From assembly GCA_017442315.1 (NCBI GenBank), contig JAFRZX010000037.1:1-41488 (forward strand): 41,488 nt of DNA, given 5' to 3'. Numbering within the stretch: the first letter of the stretch is position 1; each line of letters starts with the position of its first letter. The notes below the pieces were generated by a model. The model was not told where the DNA came from, searched no databases, and was given only the letters and a program-made list of their open reading frames with translations. Of the stretch, positions 1 to 7,183 are shown piece by piece. The stretch is from Bacteroidales bacterium (lineage in GTDB: Bacteria; Bacteroidota; Bacteroidia; Bacteroidales; UBA932). Position numbers and translations under genes: made by a program.

Positions 1-72
1 CACAACTGGGGCAGCGTAAACGCCTTCTTATTTTTGGATTATCACTCATTAGATGAAACCGTTTTCATCTAA
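1..72 (+). CDS. possible C-terminal tail of an unidentified protein (partial)
   Basis: Reading frame 1 is open from the window edge to a TAA at 70-72, giving 23 residues that end in SLDETVFI. The start lies outside the window. The stretch is too short to assign to a family. Another frame (from base 3, ending at a TGA at 54-56) is also open, so coding is uncertain. The last codons overlap the inverted repeat at 48-73. Confidence 0.25.
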   Translation, partial: HNWGSVNAFLFLDYHSLDETVFI

Positions 73-73
73 T
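48..73. repeat. inverted repeat, 11-bp arms, 4-nt loop
   Basis: ATTAGATGAAA at 48-58 is the exact reverse complement of TTTCATCTAAT at 63-73, separated by CCGT. The arms are AT-rich and no long T run follows, so a terminator role is only possible. It overlaps the end of the putative left-edge reading frame. Confidence 0.6.
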
Positions 74-158
74 TTATGTAAGTATATGAATATAATCAAG
101 TTACAGCGGTTTTACCAACCATTTTTGTCAATTATATCGAATTTTCCGTTGAGCCCAG

Positions 159-190
159 AATCGGCCTCTGAAGTACTTCAGAGGCCGATT
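159..190. repeat. perfect 32-bp palindrome without a loop
   Basis: The half-site AATCGGCCTCTGAAGT (159-174) is followed directly by its exact reverse complement (175-190). It lies just downstream of the tRNA-Lys terminator in the minus direction, outside any gene. As RNA it would form a strong hairpin on either strand. It could be a terminator for a gene reading in from the left, a dyad protein site or a repetitive element. No run of T follows it on the plus strand. Confidence 0.8.
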
Positions 191-191
191 A

Positions 192-223
192 GAAACAAAA
201 AAGGCGGTTAAAAAACCGCCTTT
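192..223 (-). terminator. intrinsic terminator of the tRNA-Lys pair
   Basis: On the minus strand AAAGGCGGTT, a four-T loop and AACCGCCTTT form a 10-bp hairpin (arms 214-223 and 200-209) that continues into a T-rich tract. It begins immediately after the 3' end of tRNA-Lys(CTT). Confidence 0.85.
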
Positions 224-224
224 G

Positions 225-297
225 TGCTCCCCCAGGGGCTCGAACCCTGGACCCCAACATTAAGAGTGTCGTGCTCTACCAACTGAGCTAGGGAAGC
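225..297 (-). tRNA. tRNA-Lys (anticodon CTT)
   Basis: Read on the minus strand, a 73-nt cloverleaf starts GCTTCCC (acceptor), with GCTC...GAGC D arm, anticodon loop CTCTTAA (CTT), GGTTCGAGCC T arm and GGGGAGC closing the acceptor, one G-T wobble, discriminator A. The 3' CCA is not encoded. It is downstream of a second tRNA-Lys and shares its promoter and terminator. Confidence 0.95.
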
Positions 298-326
298 AAT
301 ATTTAAAAAGAACTTGTCTTCATTTG

Positions 327-399
327 TGATTCGTTTGGGGCTCGAACCCAAGACCCCAACATTAAAAGTGTTGTGCTCTACCTACTGAGCTAACGAATC
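327..399 (-). tRNA. tRNA-Lys (anticodon TTT)
   Basis: The minus strand carries a 73-nt cloverleaf. Acceptor GATTCGT pairs with ACGAATC, the D arm is intact, the anticodon loop is CTTTTAA (TTT) and the T arm contains GGTTCGAGCC. CCA is not encoded. It is first in a two-gene tRNA-Lys unit that covers both lysine codons, transcribed from the consensus promoter at 453-483. Confidence 0.95.
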
Positions 400-452
400 A
401 ATCCGTGTCCGTTTCGCTGGGTCTCAAATGAGTTCCTTCCGAATTGGGATTG

Positions 453-483
453 CAAAGGTAGCGTTTATTTTTAAAACCGCAAA
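453..483 (-). promoter_or_regulatory. Bacteroides-type promoter for the tRNA-Lys operon
   Basis: On the minus strand TTTG (480-483), 19 nt, then TACCTTTG (453-460) matches the Bacteroides consensus TTTG-N19-TAnnTTTG exactly. It lies about 55 nt upstream of tRNA-Lys(TTT). The rest of the gap 400-519 shows nothing else recognisable. Confidence 0.85.
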
Positions 484-519
484 CTTTTTTTGATATTTTT
501 TCAAAAAACATCTGTTTTT

Positions 520-1593
520 TCAACATACATTTTCGAGTTCATTTATAATGACACTCGAAGCAGACTGTACCCATTCCTTATATCTTGCATCTGGGATGAA
601 TGTACGCGCAAATTTTATGAGTTCGGTCAGATTAAAAGTATTGCATACCACACCGGCATTAGAACGACGCGCATCGAATCCGTTTATCTCCTGTTCTATA
701 TGAGAAGGGACCATCAGGACAGGCTTGCCAAGATACATAGCTTCACATATGGACTCGAATCCGGCAGTACTGGCATATGCCCAACATCCTTTCATCTGAT
801 TTATAAACTCCTTATCATCAATAAGATACATTGTCATCTTATCATCTATGACCTTTATTTTCCCTTCATCCCATTTATCCCAGAAGAACCGTAATTCCAC
901 ATCTGGATTTGCTTCATGCCATTGGAATATTTCTTCTGCAAATCCCGAATTAAGCATATATCCATGTATATATTCTCCCGTCTCAGGAATTGCCTCCAGG
1001 ACTTCACGGCGCAGCAAAGGAGGAACAACATATATATTATGGTCCATATCCGCATCCATTTCCCGGAAGGACAATGCCAGATGCTTTACAGCTCCTATGG
1101 ATGTCAGGCGGCTGAAGAAGTCAAGAGCCATGCTCCCCGGATATTTTTCTTTAGGCAATCCGAAATCTTTATGAAGAAACAGATACTGATGGCCAATACA
1201 TACCATAGGGACATCGATCCGGTGAAAGAAATATGTCATTCCAGCCATCAATTCATAAAAATTAACAACAACATCTGCTCCACTTGCACGAATCTCATCA
1301 CGTATAAACTGGATGGATGGAATAAAACGGTGGAATTCAAAACTATTCAAAATGACAGTCTTGAACATATCCGGTCTCTTGTTATCAGCCGAAGGCATGA
1401 AATTCATACTTTCAAACTCCTTGACCGGAGCTTTCAACCCAGACTTGAAAAACAACGGGAGCTGTCTTTGAGGACTTTTTCCAACCAGAACCTGCACCAC
1501 CTCATGCCCTCTTTCCAGAAGAAGCATTTCCAAAGTCATAGCCTGTGTCAGATGTCCTCTGCCCTCTCCTTGAACAATGAAAAGATATTTCAT
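520..1593 (-). CDS. glycosyltransferase, GT-B fold (MurG/GT28-like)
   Basis: This is a 357-residue GT-B type glycosyltransferase, probably transferring a sugar from a nucleotide donor to an envelope acceptor; the substrate is unknown. The N-terminus carries a glycine-rich GEGRGH loop (residues 10-14) as in GT28/PF13528 proteins. The C-terminal donor-binding signature STAGFESICEA (275-285) is followed by GKPVL. I start at MKYLFI (1593), because the 42 extra upstream residues would lie inside the neighbouring phosphoesterase gene and precede the family's usual N-terminus. The gene begins 7 nt after that phosphoesterase's stop, which suggests cotranscription. It is not MurG itself, since the canonical MurG motifs are not all present. 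Confidence 0.85.
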   Translation of the reverse strand: MKYLFIVQGEGRGHLTQAMTLEMLLLERGHEVVQVLVGKSPQRQLPLFFKSGLKAPVKEFESMNFMPSADNKRPDMFKTVILNSFEFHRFIPSIQFIRDEIRASGADVVVNFYELMAGMTYFFHRIDVPMVCIGHQYLFLHKDFGLPKEKYPGSMALDFFSRLTSIGAVKHLALSFREMDADMDHNIYVVPPLLRREVLEAIPETGEYIHGYMLNSGFAEEIFQWHEANPDVELRFFWDKWDEGKIKVIDDKMTMYLIDDKEFINQMKGCWAYASTAGFESICEAMYLGKPVLMVPSHIEQEINGFDARRSNAGVVCNTFNLTELIKFARTFIPDARYKEWVQSASSVIINELENVC

Positions 1594-1600
1594 GACAGCA

Positions 1601-2365
1601 TCATTTAGAATACAGTTCAATATTATCATAATAGAGGATGCTCCACTTCCCGTCATTATCTTCAGCCAAAGCAGACATCGTCTCCACCCAATCTCCTGAA
1701 TTAAGATAATGTATACCATCTATCATTCTGTCTTCAGGACGATGTATATGTCCGCATATAACCCCCTGACACCCTTTCACACGAGCCATATCAGCCAGCA
1801 TACCATCAAAGTCAGAAGCATTGGAAACTGCCTTCTTCACCTTATCCTTGATCGCCTGTGAAAATGAGTAGTAAGGTAATCCTCTAATGGATTGCCATCT
1901 ATTGTACATCACATTTATTTTCAATAGAATATTATAGACAACATCACCTAATCTGGCCATCCATTTCATATTTGAAGTAATACTATCAAACACATCTCCA
2001 TGAGTCACAAAATACTTTCTTCCCCCGCTTTCAATCATCATATCCTTTAGGATATTGACCGGTCCCATGCTCATCGGTATGATCTTATCCAGAAAATCAT
2101 CGTGATTTCCTCTCAAAAAATAAACCTTGGTGCCACATGACTCCACCATCTTCATTATGATTCTGAAGAACCTTGAATGTTCTGCCCCCCAAAATGCACT
2201 ATCCCTCTTCTGGAGCTGCCATCCGTCAATTGTATCACCGTTAAAAATCAAACTGTCGCAATCAACAGACGCCAGAAAATCGTTTACCTGGGAAACCTTT
2301 GAAAACCTTGATCCCAAATGGATATCAGATAGTACTATCGTACGATACTTTATTCTCTCTTTCAT
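1601..2365 (-). CDS. LpxH-like calcineurin-type metallophosphoesterase
   Basis: Binuclear-metal phosphoesterase of the UDP-2,3-diacylglucosamine diphosphatase type, about 254 residues. The metal ligands are all in place: DIH (14-16), GD (43-44), GNHD (86-89), HGD (122-124) and GHIH (205-208). If it is a true LpxH it removes UMP from UDP-diacylglucosamine to give lipid X in lipid A synthesis. Bacteroidota genomes carry several such paralogues, so the substrate may be another nucleotide-linked lipid. I chose the ATG at 2365 because family members start shortly before the first metal motif; ATGs at 2389 and 2410 are possible. It is followed after 7 nt by the glycosyltransferase, which suggests a joint glycolipid role. 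Confidence 0.85.
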   Translation of the reverse strand: MKERIKYRTIVLSDIHLGSRFSKVSQVNDFLASVDCDSLIFNGDTIDGWQLQKRDSAFWGAEHSRFFRIIMKMVESCGTKVYFLRGNHDDFLDKIIPMSMGPVNILKDMMIESGGRKYFVTHGDVFDSITSNMKWMARLGDVVYNILLKINVMYNRWQSIRGLPYYSFSQAIKDKVKKAVSNASDFDGMLADMARVKGCQGVICGHIHRPEDRMIDGIHYLNSGDWVETMSALAEDNDGKWSILYYDNIELYSK

Positions 2366-2375
2366 AAACAAGCCA

Positions 2376-2438
2376 TTACATCGGCTCATGCAATGGAAGT
2401 GCCAGAACATGGATATTCCATAGCCAGAACCGATGTAA
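2376..2438. repeat. spaced inverted repeat TTACATCGG / CCGATGTAA
   Basis: Nine-base arms at 2376-2384 and 2430-2438 are exact reverse complements, 45 nt apart, and lie just upstream of the phosphoesterase start. The right arm touches a near-consensus -7 element on the minus strand (TACCTTTA, 2436-2443). It may be an operator or a structured leader; nothing proves either. Confidence 0.45.
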
Positions 2439-2454
2439 AGGTAGATAAATATTT

Positions 2455-3066
2455 CTAGAATGCTATTCCCAACTTGAAACCGAGATTATTGATTCCTCTG
2501 ATATCATAATTTTTATTCCTGTTGGAAGAATAGCTATAATAAGCGGCCAACTGGAATCCGATGTCAGCCTTATCAAACGGGTACCATACAAGTCCTACTT
2601 CCGGTGAAGCATAGACTCCCCAATTGCTGTCTCGTCTGACGAAAGTTGACATATAGCTGCTCTGGGTTGAATATTCTGTTCCTATCCTGGCCTCGACATA
2701 AGGCTGAAACTCAGTCCTCAAGAACCTCATTCTCAATGATGCACCAAAAGGTACCTGATAGATTGACCTTGACAGATCGGTTGTAAGTGCAGATTGATCT
2801 GCAAAAGTATATGTAAATCTGTCAATATATTCATTATTCGTCGAAAAACTCATGAAACCACCGATAGCTAACATTGGAGTAAGGTAATACCCGCTTTCAA
2901 AATATGCTCCATACCCTTGAGCACTTTTAGCAAAGTCGTTTCCCGGAGTGGCATTGAACTGCCATCCCATATTGACATAATACCGCTTGCCCATCTGCGC
3001 ATTTGCCTGTGTTGCTGCTGACATCAGTATGACTGAAGCCATCAATATGTATAAAATCCTTTTCAT
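2455..3066 (-). CDS. small outer-membrane beta-barrel protein
   Basis: The 203-residue protein has a clear Sec signal peptide ending in ANAQ (about residue 24). After it come alternating hydrophobic/polar strands rich in Tyr, Phe and Gly, typical of an 8-strand barrel (OMP_b-brl type), ending LGFKLGIAF with a terminal aromatic. Function is unknown; such barrels often serve as adhesins or structural porin-like proteins. It is the last gene of a three-gene minus-strand set, 27 nt after the DUF4136 lipoprotein, which hints at shared membrane localisation. Confidence 0.85.
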   Translation of the reverse strand: MKRILYILMASVILMSAATQANAQMGKRYYVNMGWQFNATPGNDFAKSAQGYGAYFESGYYLTPMLAIGGFMSFSTNNEYIDRFTYTFADQSALTTDLSRSIYQVPFGASLRMRFLRTEFQPYVEARIGTEYSTQSSYMSTFVRRDSNWGVYASPEVGLVWYPFDKADIGFQLAAYYSYSSNRNKNYDIRGINNLGFKLGIAF

Positions 3067-3093
3067 ACCACTATTAATTATTTTTATTTGACA

Positions 3094-3720
3094 CTACTGC
3101 TGTTCAGCCGCACCCAAGTACGGTGATTGAATGAAAGCCTGATCTATAGCCGTCTGCATTGTACGCAGATTACCAGTCGGACCACCTATGTATGATGACC
3201 ATATTATCTCAAGAGGCTTTTCATCCTCACCCTCAACCGTAAGATCGAGCATATCCGTCAAAAGCGCATTTGTCGTATAGGTATAGCTTACCGGATACGG
3301 ATAGTAGAAGCGGTTCCAATTACCCCAATAGCCAGGTGACCAGTATCCTGGATAATCAAGCCACCAGTAAGGATCAGAATAATACTGCACAAAACGTTCT
3401 GTCTTCACAACATATGTAAGTTGGATTCCAAGATCTGCAGCCTCTCTATCCGATGTATAGGAATATCCCAATTTCTCCATATTAGAGATAAATTGTGCAA
3501 CAATGGCCTTTGCATCCGGTGAAACGGAATAATACGGCTTGGCTGACTGTCCGATTACAAGTATGCTGTCAGGGATATTGAATGTCTGAAAATCAGCAAA
3601 ATGAACATCCTTTGCAGGGACTGTATATACAAGGTACTCATTATCAGAGTCCCTGTACGGTTCCTTCTGGCATGAAGCTGCCAGCAGAACCATCAATGAA
3701 AGAAACAAAAACTTTTTCAT
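3094..3720 (-). CDS. DUF4136-type lipoprotein
   Basis: A 208-residue lipoprotein whose signal ends in the lipobox LAASC with Cys17 as the lipidation site. The body matches DUF4136: a region reading DLGIQLTYVVKTE, then a Trp/Tyr/Pro-rich stretch around residues 115-145, then DMLDLTV and a C-terminal helical part with TAIDQAFIQSPY. The molecular role of the family is not established. It lies between a DUF4251 protein (16 nt upstream) and a beta-barrel (27 nt downstream), so a periplasmic face of an outer-membrane assembly is a reasonable inference. Confidence 0.85.
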   Translation of the reverse strand: MKKFLFLSLMVLLAASCQKEPYRDSDNEYLVYTVPAKDVHFADFQTFNIPDSILVIGQSAKPYYSVSPDAKAIVAQFISNMEKLGYSYTSDREAADLGIQLTYVVKTERFVQYYSDPYWWLDYPGYWSPGYWGNWNRFYYPYPVSYTYTTNALLTDMLDLTVEGEDEKPLEIIWSSYIGGPTGNLRTMQTAIDQAFIQSPYLGAAEQQ

Positions 3721-3736
3721 AATAATCTGTTATTTG

Positions 3737-4366
3737 TTATAATGAACTTCCTTCTATTACATCAGAATTCTCATATGGAACTACTGTACCTTCAAGCCAA
3801 ACGGTATTGGAATTAAAATTAGGGTAGACGGTAGCTGATGCACGATTGGTCCCAGGATACATATAGATCTCTATCTGAGCATTTATTCCTAATCCCATCA
3901 CATTCATAGACAGATTAGTCCGTCCTTTCTTATCCTTTACAACGGACATTCCGGATATCATTCCGTCTACAGTAACACCTCCTAATCCGTTTGGCCCGGA
4001 AGCAAAGCTGCTAGGAGATATCTGTACAACTGCTCTGTTACCCTTGACAGATATGAAATTGGTAGTAGAGTTCACAAAGTTCATCATTCCATTCTTAAAG
4101 GTTACATTGTCTGCTTCAAAAACGAAATCACGATTCTGCAGAGCTGCCGCAGCCTGTATGGACGCCAGTGAATCCGCCAGTTCTGCGAGCTGACGGTCCT
4201 GCTCCGAACGAGCACGAAACTTAGCCATATCATCATGCCATGCAGACATAGCCTTCTGCCTTTTCTCGGCACGGGCATTGCTTCCACTCTGCGCATATGC
4301 AGAAGAAGCAAATGTTGAAAGTCCTGCAATTAAGACCATCAAGGAAATCTTTAATATATTCTTCAT
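3737..4366 (-). CDS. DUF4251 family exported protein
   Basis: The 209-residue protein has a signal peptide cleaved near AYAQS (residue 26). A short charged coiled segment (about 30-75) follows, and then the DUF4251 domain: NRDFVFEADNVTFKNG, a strand marked NFISVKGNRAVVQI, and GGVTVDGMISG. The family is common in Bacteroidales and its function is unknown. The gene is first in the minus-strand set with the DUF4136 lipoprotein and beta-barrel. It diverges from the relA-like gene across 108 nt. Confidence 0.85.
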   Translation of the reverse strand: MKNILKISLMVLIAGLSTFASSAYAQSGSNARAEKRQKAMSAWHDDMAKFRARSEQDRQLAELADSLASIQAAAALQNRDFVFEADNVTFKNGMMNFVNSTTNFISVKGNRAVVQISPSSFASGPNGLGGVTVDGMISGMSVVKDKKGRTNLSMNVMGLGINAQIEIYMYPGTNRASATVYPNFNSNTVWLEGTVVPYENSDVIEGSSL

Positions 4367-4441
4367 ATATCCTTATTTTTAATAATTCAAAACAAGCAAT
4401 GGCAAACCATGGGCCAATCACAATTATTCAAATAAATTTCT

Positions 4442-4449
4442 TACCTTTG
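4442..4449 (+). promoter_or_regulatory. -7 element upstream of the relA-like gene
   Basis: TACCTTTG fits the TAnnTTTG element and lies 25 nt before the start codon. No good TTTG is present 19-21 nt upstream, so this is a partial promoter match. Confidence 0.5.
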
Positions 4450-4474
4450 AAGATTACAAGCAAAATATTGGAAC

Positions 4475-6637
4475 ATGGATTTCATAGACGAACTTTTCTC
4501 AAGATATGACGATAATGGACGCGAAATGGTACGTTCCGCATACCGGATTGCGTCAGAAGTTCTCAAAGATACATTCCGCAGCAATGGACACCCTTTTATA
4601 GAACATCCTGAAGCTGTTGCAAAGATTGTTTATGATGAAATCGGCCTTTCTGCCGAATGCGTTGCCGCAGTATATCTGCATGAGGCTACCCGATTCTTTC
4701 CCGAAACAGACATAAATGCCGCAGGATTCGGGAAAGACGTATATACAATGGTAGAAGGGCTGAATAAGATTTCCACAATAAATCCCAAAGACACCAGACT
4801 GGAGGCTGAAAATTACAAGAGACTGATTGTATCATATTCCACAGATCCTCGCGTAACAGTGATAAAGATAGCTGACAGACTGGAGGTAATGCGTTCTCTG
4901 GACATGTTTCCAAAACCTTCAAGAGAAAGAAAGGTATTGGAGACCATGATGCTATACATACCTCTCGCACACCAGCTCGGCTTATACAACATAAAAAGCG
5001 AAATGGAAGACATCTATTTCAGACATGCCGAGCCTGAACAGTATAGAGCTATCACAAATAAACTGAAAAGTACTGAAAAGGACAGGCTTGCATTGATGAC
5101 ACAATTCATCGAGCCACTCAAGCAGAAGCTTTCAGACGAAGGAATCCGCTACAAGCTGAAGGTACGCACAAAGACAGCATTATCCATCTACCGGAAAATG
5201 CAGAAACAGAAGGTATCCTTCGATGGAGTATACGATGTGTTCGCCATCAGATTCATCATAGATTGTGAAGAAGACAGAGAAACTGAACACGCATTATGCT
5301 GGAAAGTATTTTCATATGTGACTGAAGAATATGAATCAGACACCAGACGGCTTAGAGACTGGATATCCAATCCGAAACCAAACGGATACGAATCTCTGCA
5401 TATCACTGTAAAGAACAAGGAAAACAGTTTCCTTGAAGTACAGATACGCACCAAGAGGATGGACGACATGGCTGAAAGCGGACTTGCATCGCACTGGTCA
5501 TATAAAGGAATACGTCATGAAGCCACTCTCGACAGATGGCTTACTGCAGTAAGAAGAGCTTTGGAACATCCATTGGGATCAGAAGGAGACCCTATGGCAG
5601 CTTATTATGAAGACGAACTAAGGTCTTTGCCGACAAAGGACATTTTCGTGTTTACCCCCAGCGGTGAGCTAAGGAAACTTCCTTCCGGAGCCACTGTCCT
5701 CGATTTCGCATTTGAAATACACACCAATCTCGGCATAAGATGTACCGGTGGAAAAGTCAATGGTAAAGTCGTAAGGATAAATGAGAAGCTGAAGACCGGA
5801 GATATAATCGAGATCATGTCCGGGAAGAACCAGAAACCATCTCCTGACTGGCTGAACATAGTCGTAAGCAACAAAGCAAAGAACAAGATACGTCAGAAAC
5901 TGAGTGAGGCCGAATTCAAGAAAGCAGCTGACGGAAAGGAACTCCTTGGACGGCGGTTGAAAAACTGGAAACTGGAACTGAACGACGAATTATTGGCCAG
6001 CATACTGAAGAAGCTTCAGCTCAAGACTATAAATGCTTTCTATGCCAATATTGGAGAAGGTGCCATTGATGTGGCTGATGTAAAGAATATGATCCTAGAG
6101 CACACATCCGGAGCATCAGATCAGCCAGCCAGCCCTGAAACTGAGAAGAAGGACAGAAGCATCATTCAGGAAAAAGGGTCGGATGACATTCTCGTAATAG
6201 ATGCCAAGAATGTACGAGGACTTGACTACAGGATGGCAAGATGCTGCAATCCTGTATTTGGGGATGATGTATTCGGATTTGTAACAAGAACAGAGGGAAT
6301 CAAAATACACAGAATGTCATGCCCCAATGCAGCCAGGCTCATGGACATGTACCCATACAGGATACAGAAAGTCAGATGGAGCGAAACTCCAAGTTCGGGA
6401 AATTTCCAGACCGGGCTCCGCATAATAGCATCGCTTGAGCCTTCGGTAATCAATGAAATCATGGATATTGTGAATTCATTCCGGGCATCCGTAAGAATGT
6501 TCAACGTGTCCGAAAATGAAAGGCAGGGAACTTATGACATCACACTTAAGATAGCTGTTCCGAGTAACCTTGAACTTGACAAGGTCATCTCACAGATCCG
6601 TAACCTTAAGAACGTCACACGAATAAACAGAATATGA
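4475..6637 (+). CDS. relA: RelA/SpoT family (p)ppGpp synthetase, hydrolase domain degenerate
   Basis: A 720-residue long RSH protein that makes (p)ppGpp from ATP and GTP/GDP. Order: HD-like domain (about 20-170), synthetase (about 225-345, with SIYRKM, YDVFAIR 253-259, NPKPNGYESLH and EVQIRT 321-326), TGS (about 388-450), linker, and C-terminal ACT (about 640-720). The synthetase metal and base-binding motifs look intact. In the HD domain the usual HD pair reads HE (69-70), the following ED pair is absent, and the DRLHN motif reads DRLEV (134-138). Hydrolysis is therefore probably lost. The EXDD/RXKD position reads RLRD (292-295), closer to bifunctional enzymes. The stop overlaps the next gene's start. 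Confidence 0.92.
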   Translation: MDFIDELFSRYDDNGREMVRSAYRIASEVLKDTFRSNGHPFIEHPEAVAKIVYDEIGLSAECVAAVYLHEATRFFPETDINAAGFGKDVYTMVEGLNKISTINPKDTRLEAENYKRLIVSYSTDPRVTVIKIADRLEVMRSLDMFPKPSRERKVLETMMLYIPLAHQLGLYNIKSEMEDIYFRHAEPEQYRAITNKLKSTEKDRLALMTQFIEPLKQKLSDEGIRYKLKVRTKTALSIYRKMQKQKVSFDGVYDVFAIRFIIDCEEDRETEHALCWKVFSYVTEEYESDTRRLRDWISNPKPNGYESLHITVKNKENSFLEVQIRTKRMDDMAESGLASHWSYKGIRHEATLDRWLTAVRRALEHPLGSEGDPMAAYYEDELRSLPTKDIFVFTPSGELRKLPSGATVLDFAFEIHTNLGIRCTGGKVNGKVVRINEKLKTGDIIEIMSGKNQKPSPDWLNIVVSNKAKNKIRQKLSEAEFKKAADGKELLGRRLKNWKLELNDELLASILKKLQLKTINAFYANIGEGAIDVADVKNMILEHTSGASDQPASPETEKKDRSIIQEKGSDDILVIDAKNVRGLDYRMARCCNPVFGDDVFGFVTRTEGIKIHRMSCPNAARLMDMYPYRIQKVRWSETPSSGNFQTGLRIIASLEPSVINEIMDIVNSFRASVRMFNVSENERQGTYDITLKIAVPSNLELDKVISQIRNLKNVTRINRI

Positions 6638-7173
6638 TGTTTGACATAGAGCAAAGAGTTAAAGAAGCACGAAGGCTTTTCAAGGAAGAAGGCTACAACT
6701 GCTGCCAGGCCGTAGTTATTGCATATTGCGACATTTTCGGTATAGACAAAAAGACTGCTGCATCCATATCCTCCGGCTTCGGTGGAGGTATGGGCCGCAT
6801 GAGGGAAGTCTGCGGAAGTGTCAGCGGCATGATCATCCTTGCCGGGCTTCTCAAGCCGGCACACGACCCGTCATCCAAGGCTGACAGGACAGCGAATTAT
6901 GCATTAGTGCAGGATGTTGCCGGAGAATTCAAGCAGATAAACGGTTCCATCATATGCAGAGATCTGCTCGGCATAGGGACATCCGGCAGAGACAATGGCT
7001 CTGCATCTGACACTGGCTCCACACAAAGCATGGTGGAGTCCCCTGTACCGGCAGACCGTACAAATGAATATTACAAAAAACGTCCATGCGAAGAACTTGT
7101 CGGAATTTCAGCAAGAATTATCGGTAAAAGAATACTACTTTGCGAAGAAAACTTACTAAATTTGCAGCAGTAA
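6634..7173 (+). CDS. C_GCAxxG_C_C family protein
   Basis: A 179-residue member of the C_GCAxxG_C_C family (CGCAxxGCC), a small cysteine-rich redox-type family. Conserved cysteines lie at 23-24 (GYNCCQAV), 60 (MREVCGSVSG), 108 (SIICRDLL) and 152 (RPCEEL), and SGFGGGMGRM is the usual glycine-rich stretch. A low-complexity Ser/Gly/Asp segment (about 116-136) separates the last two cysteines. The start ATG overlaps the relA-like stop (ATGA), so translation is probably coupled. The biochemical activity is not known; a link between redox state and alarmone synthesis is inference only. Confidence 0.85.
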   Translation: MMFDIEQRVKEARRLFKEEGYNCCQAVVIAYCDIFGIDKKTAASISSGFGGGMGRMREVCGSVSGMIILAGLLKPAHDPSSKADRTANYALVQDVAGEFKQINGSIICRDLLGIGTSGRDNGSASDTGSTQSMVESPVPADRTNEYYKKRPCEELVGISARIIGKRILLCEENLLNLQQ

Positions 7174-7183
7174 AACTATTCAG

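Noticed and set aside
225-399. tRNA-Lys pair as an integrated element attachment site
   Set aside because: No integrase gene or direct repeat of a tRNA 3' end is seen in the window.
490-894. Plus-strand reading frame of about 134 codons
   Set aside because: It lies antisense to the glycosyltransferase gene, has no family features, and its frame is explained by that gene's codon structure.
916-1608. Long plus-strand frame of about 230 codons opposite the glycosyltransferase
   Set aside because: Shadow of a clearly conserved gene on the other strand.
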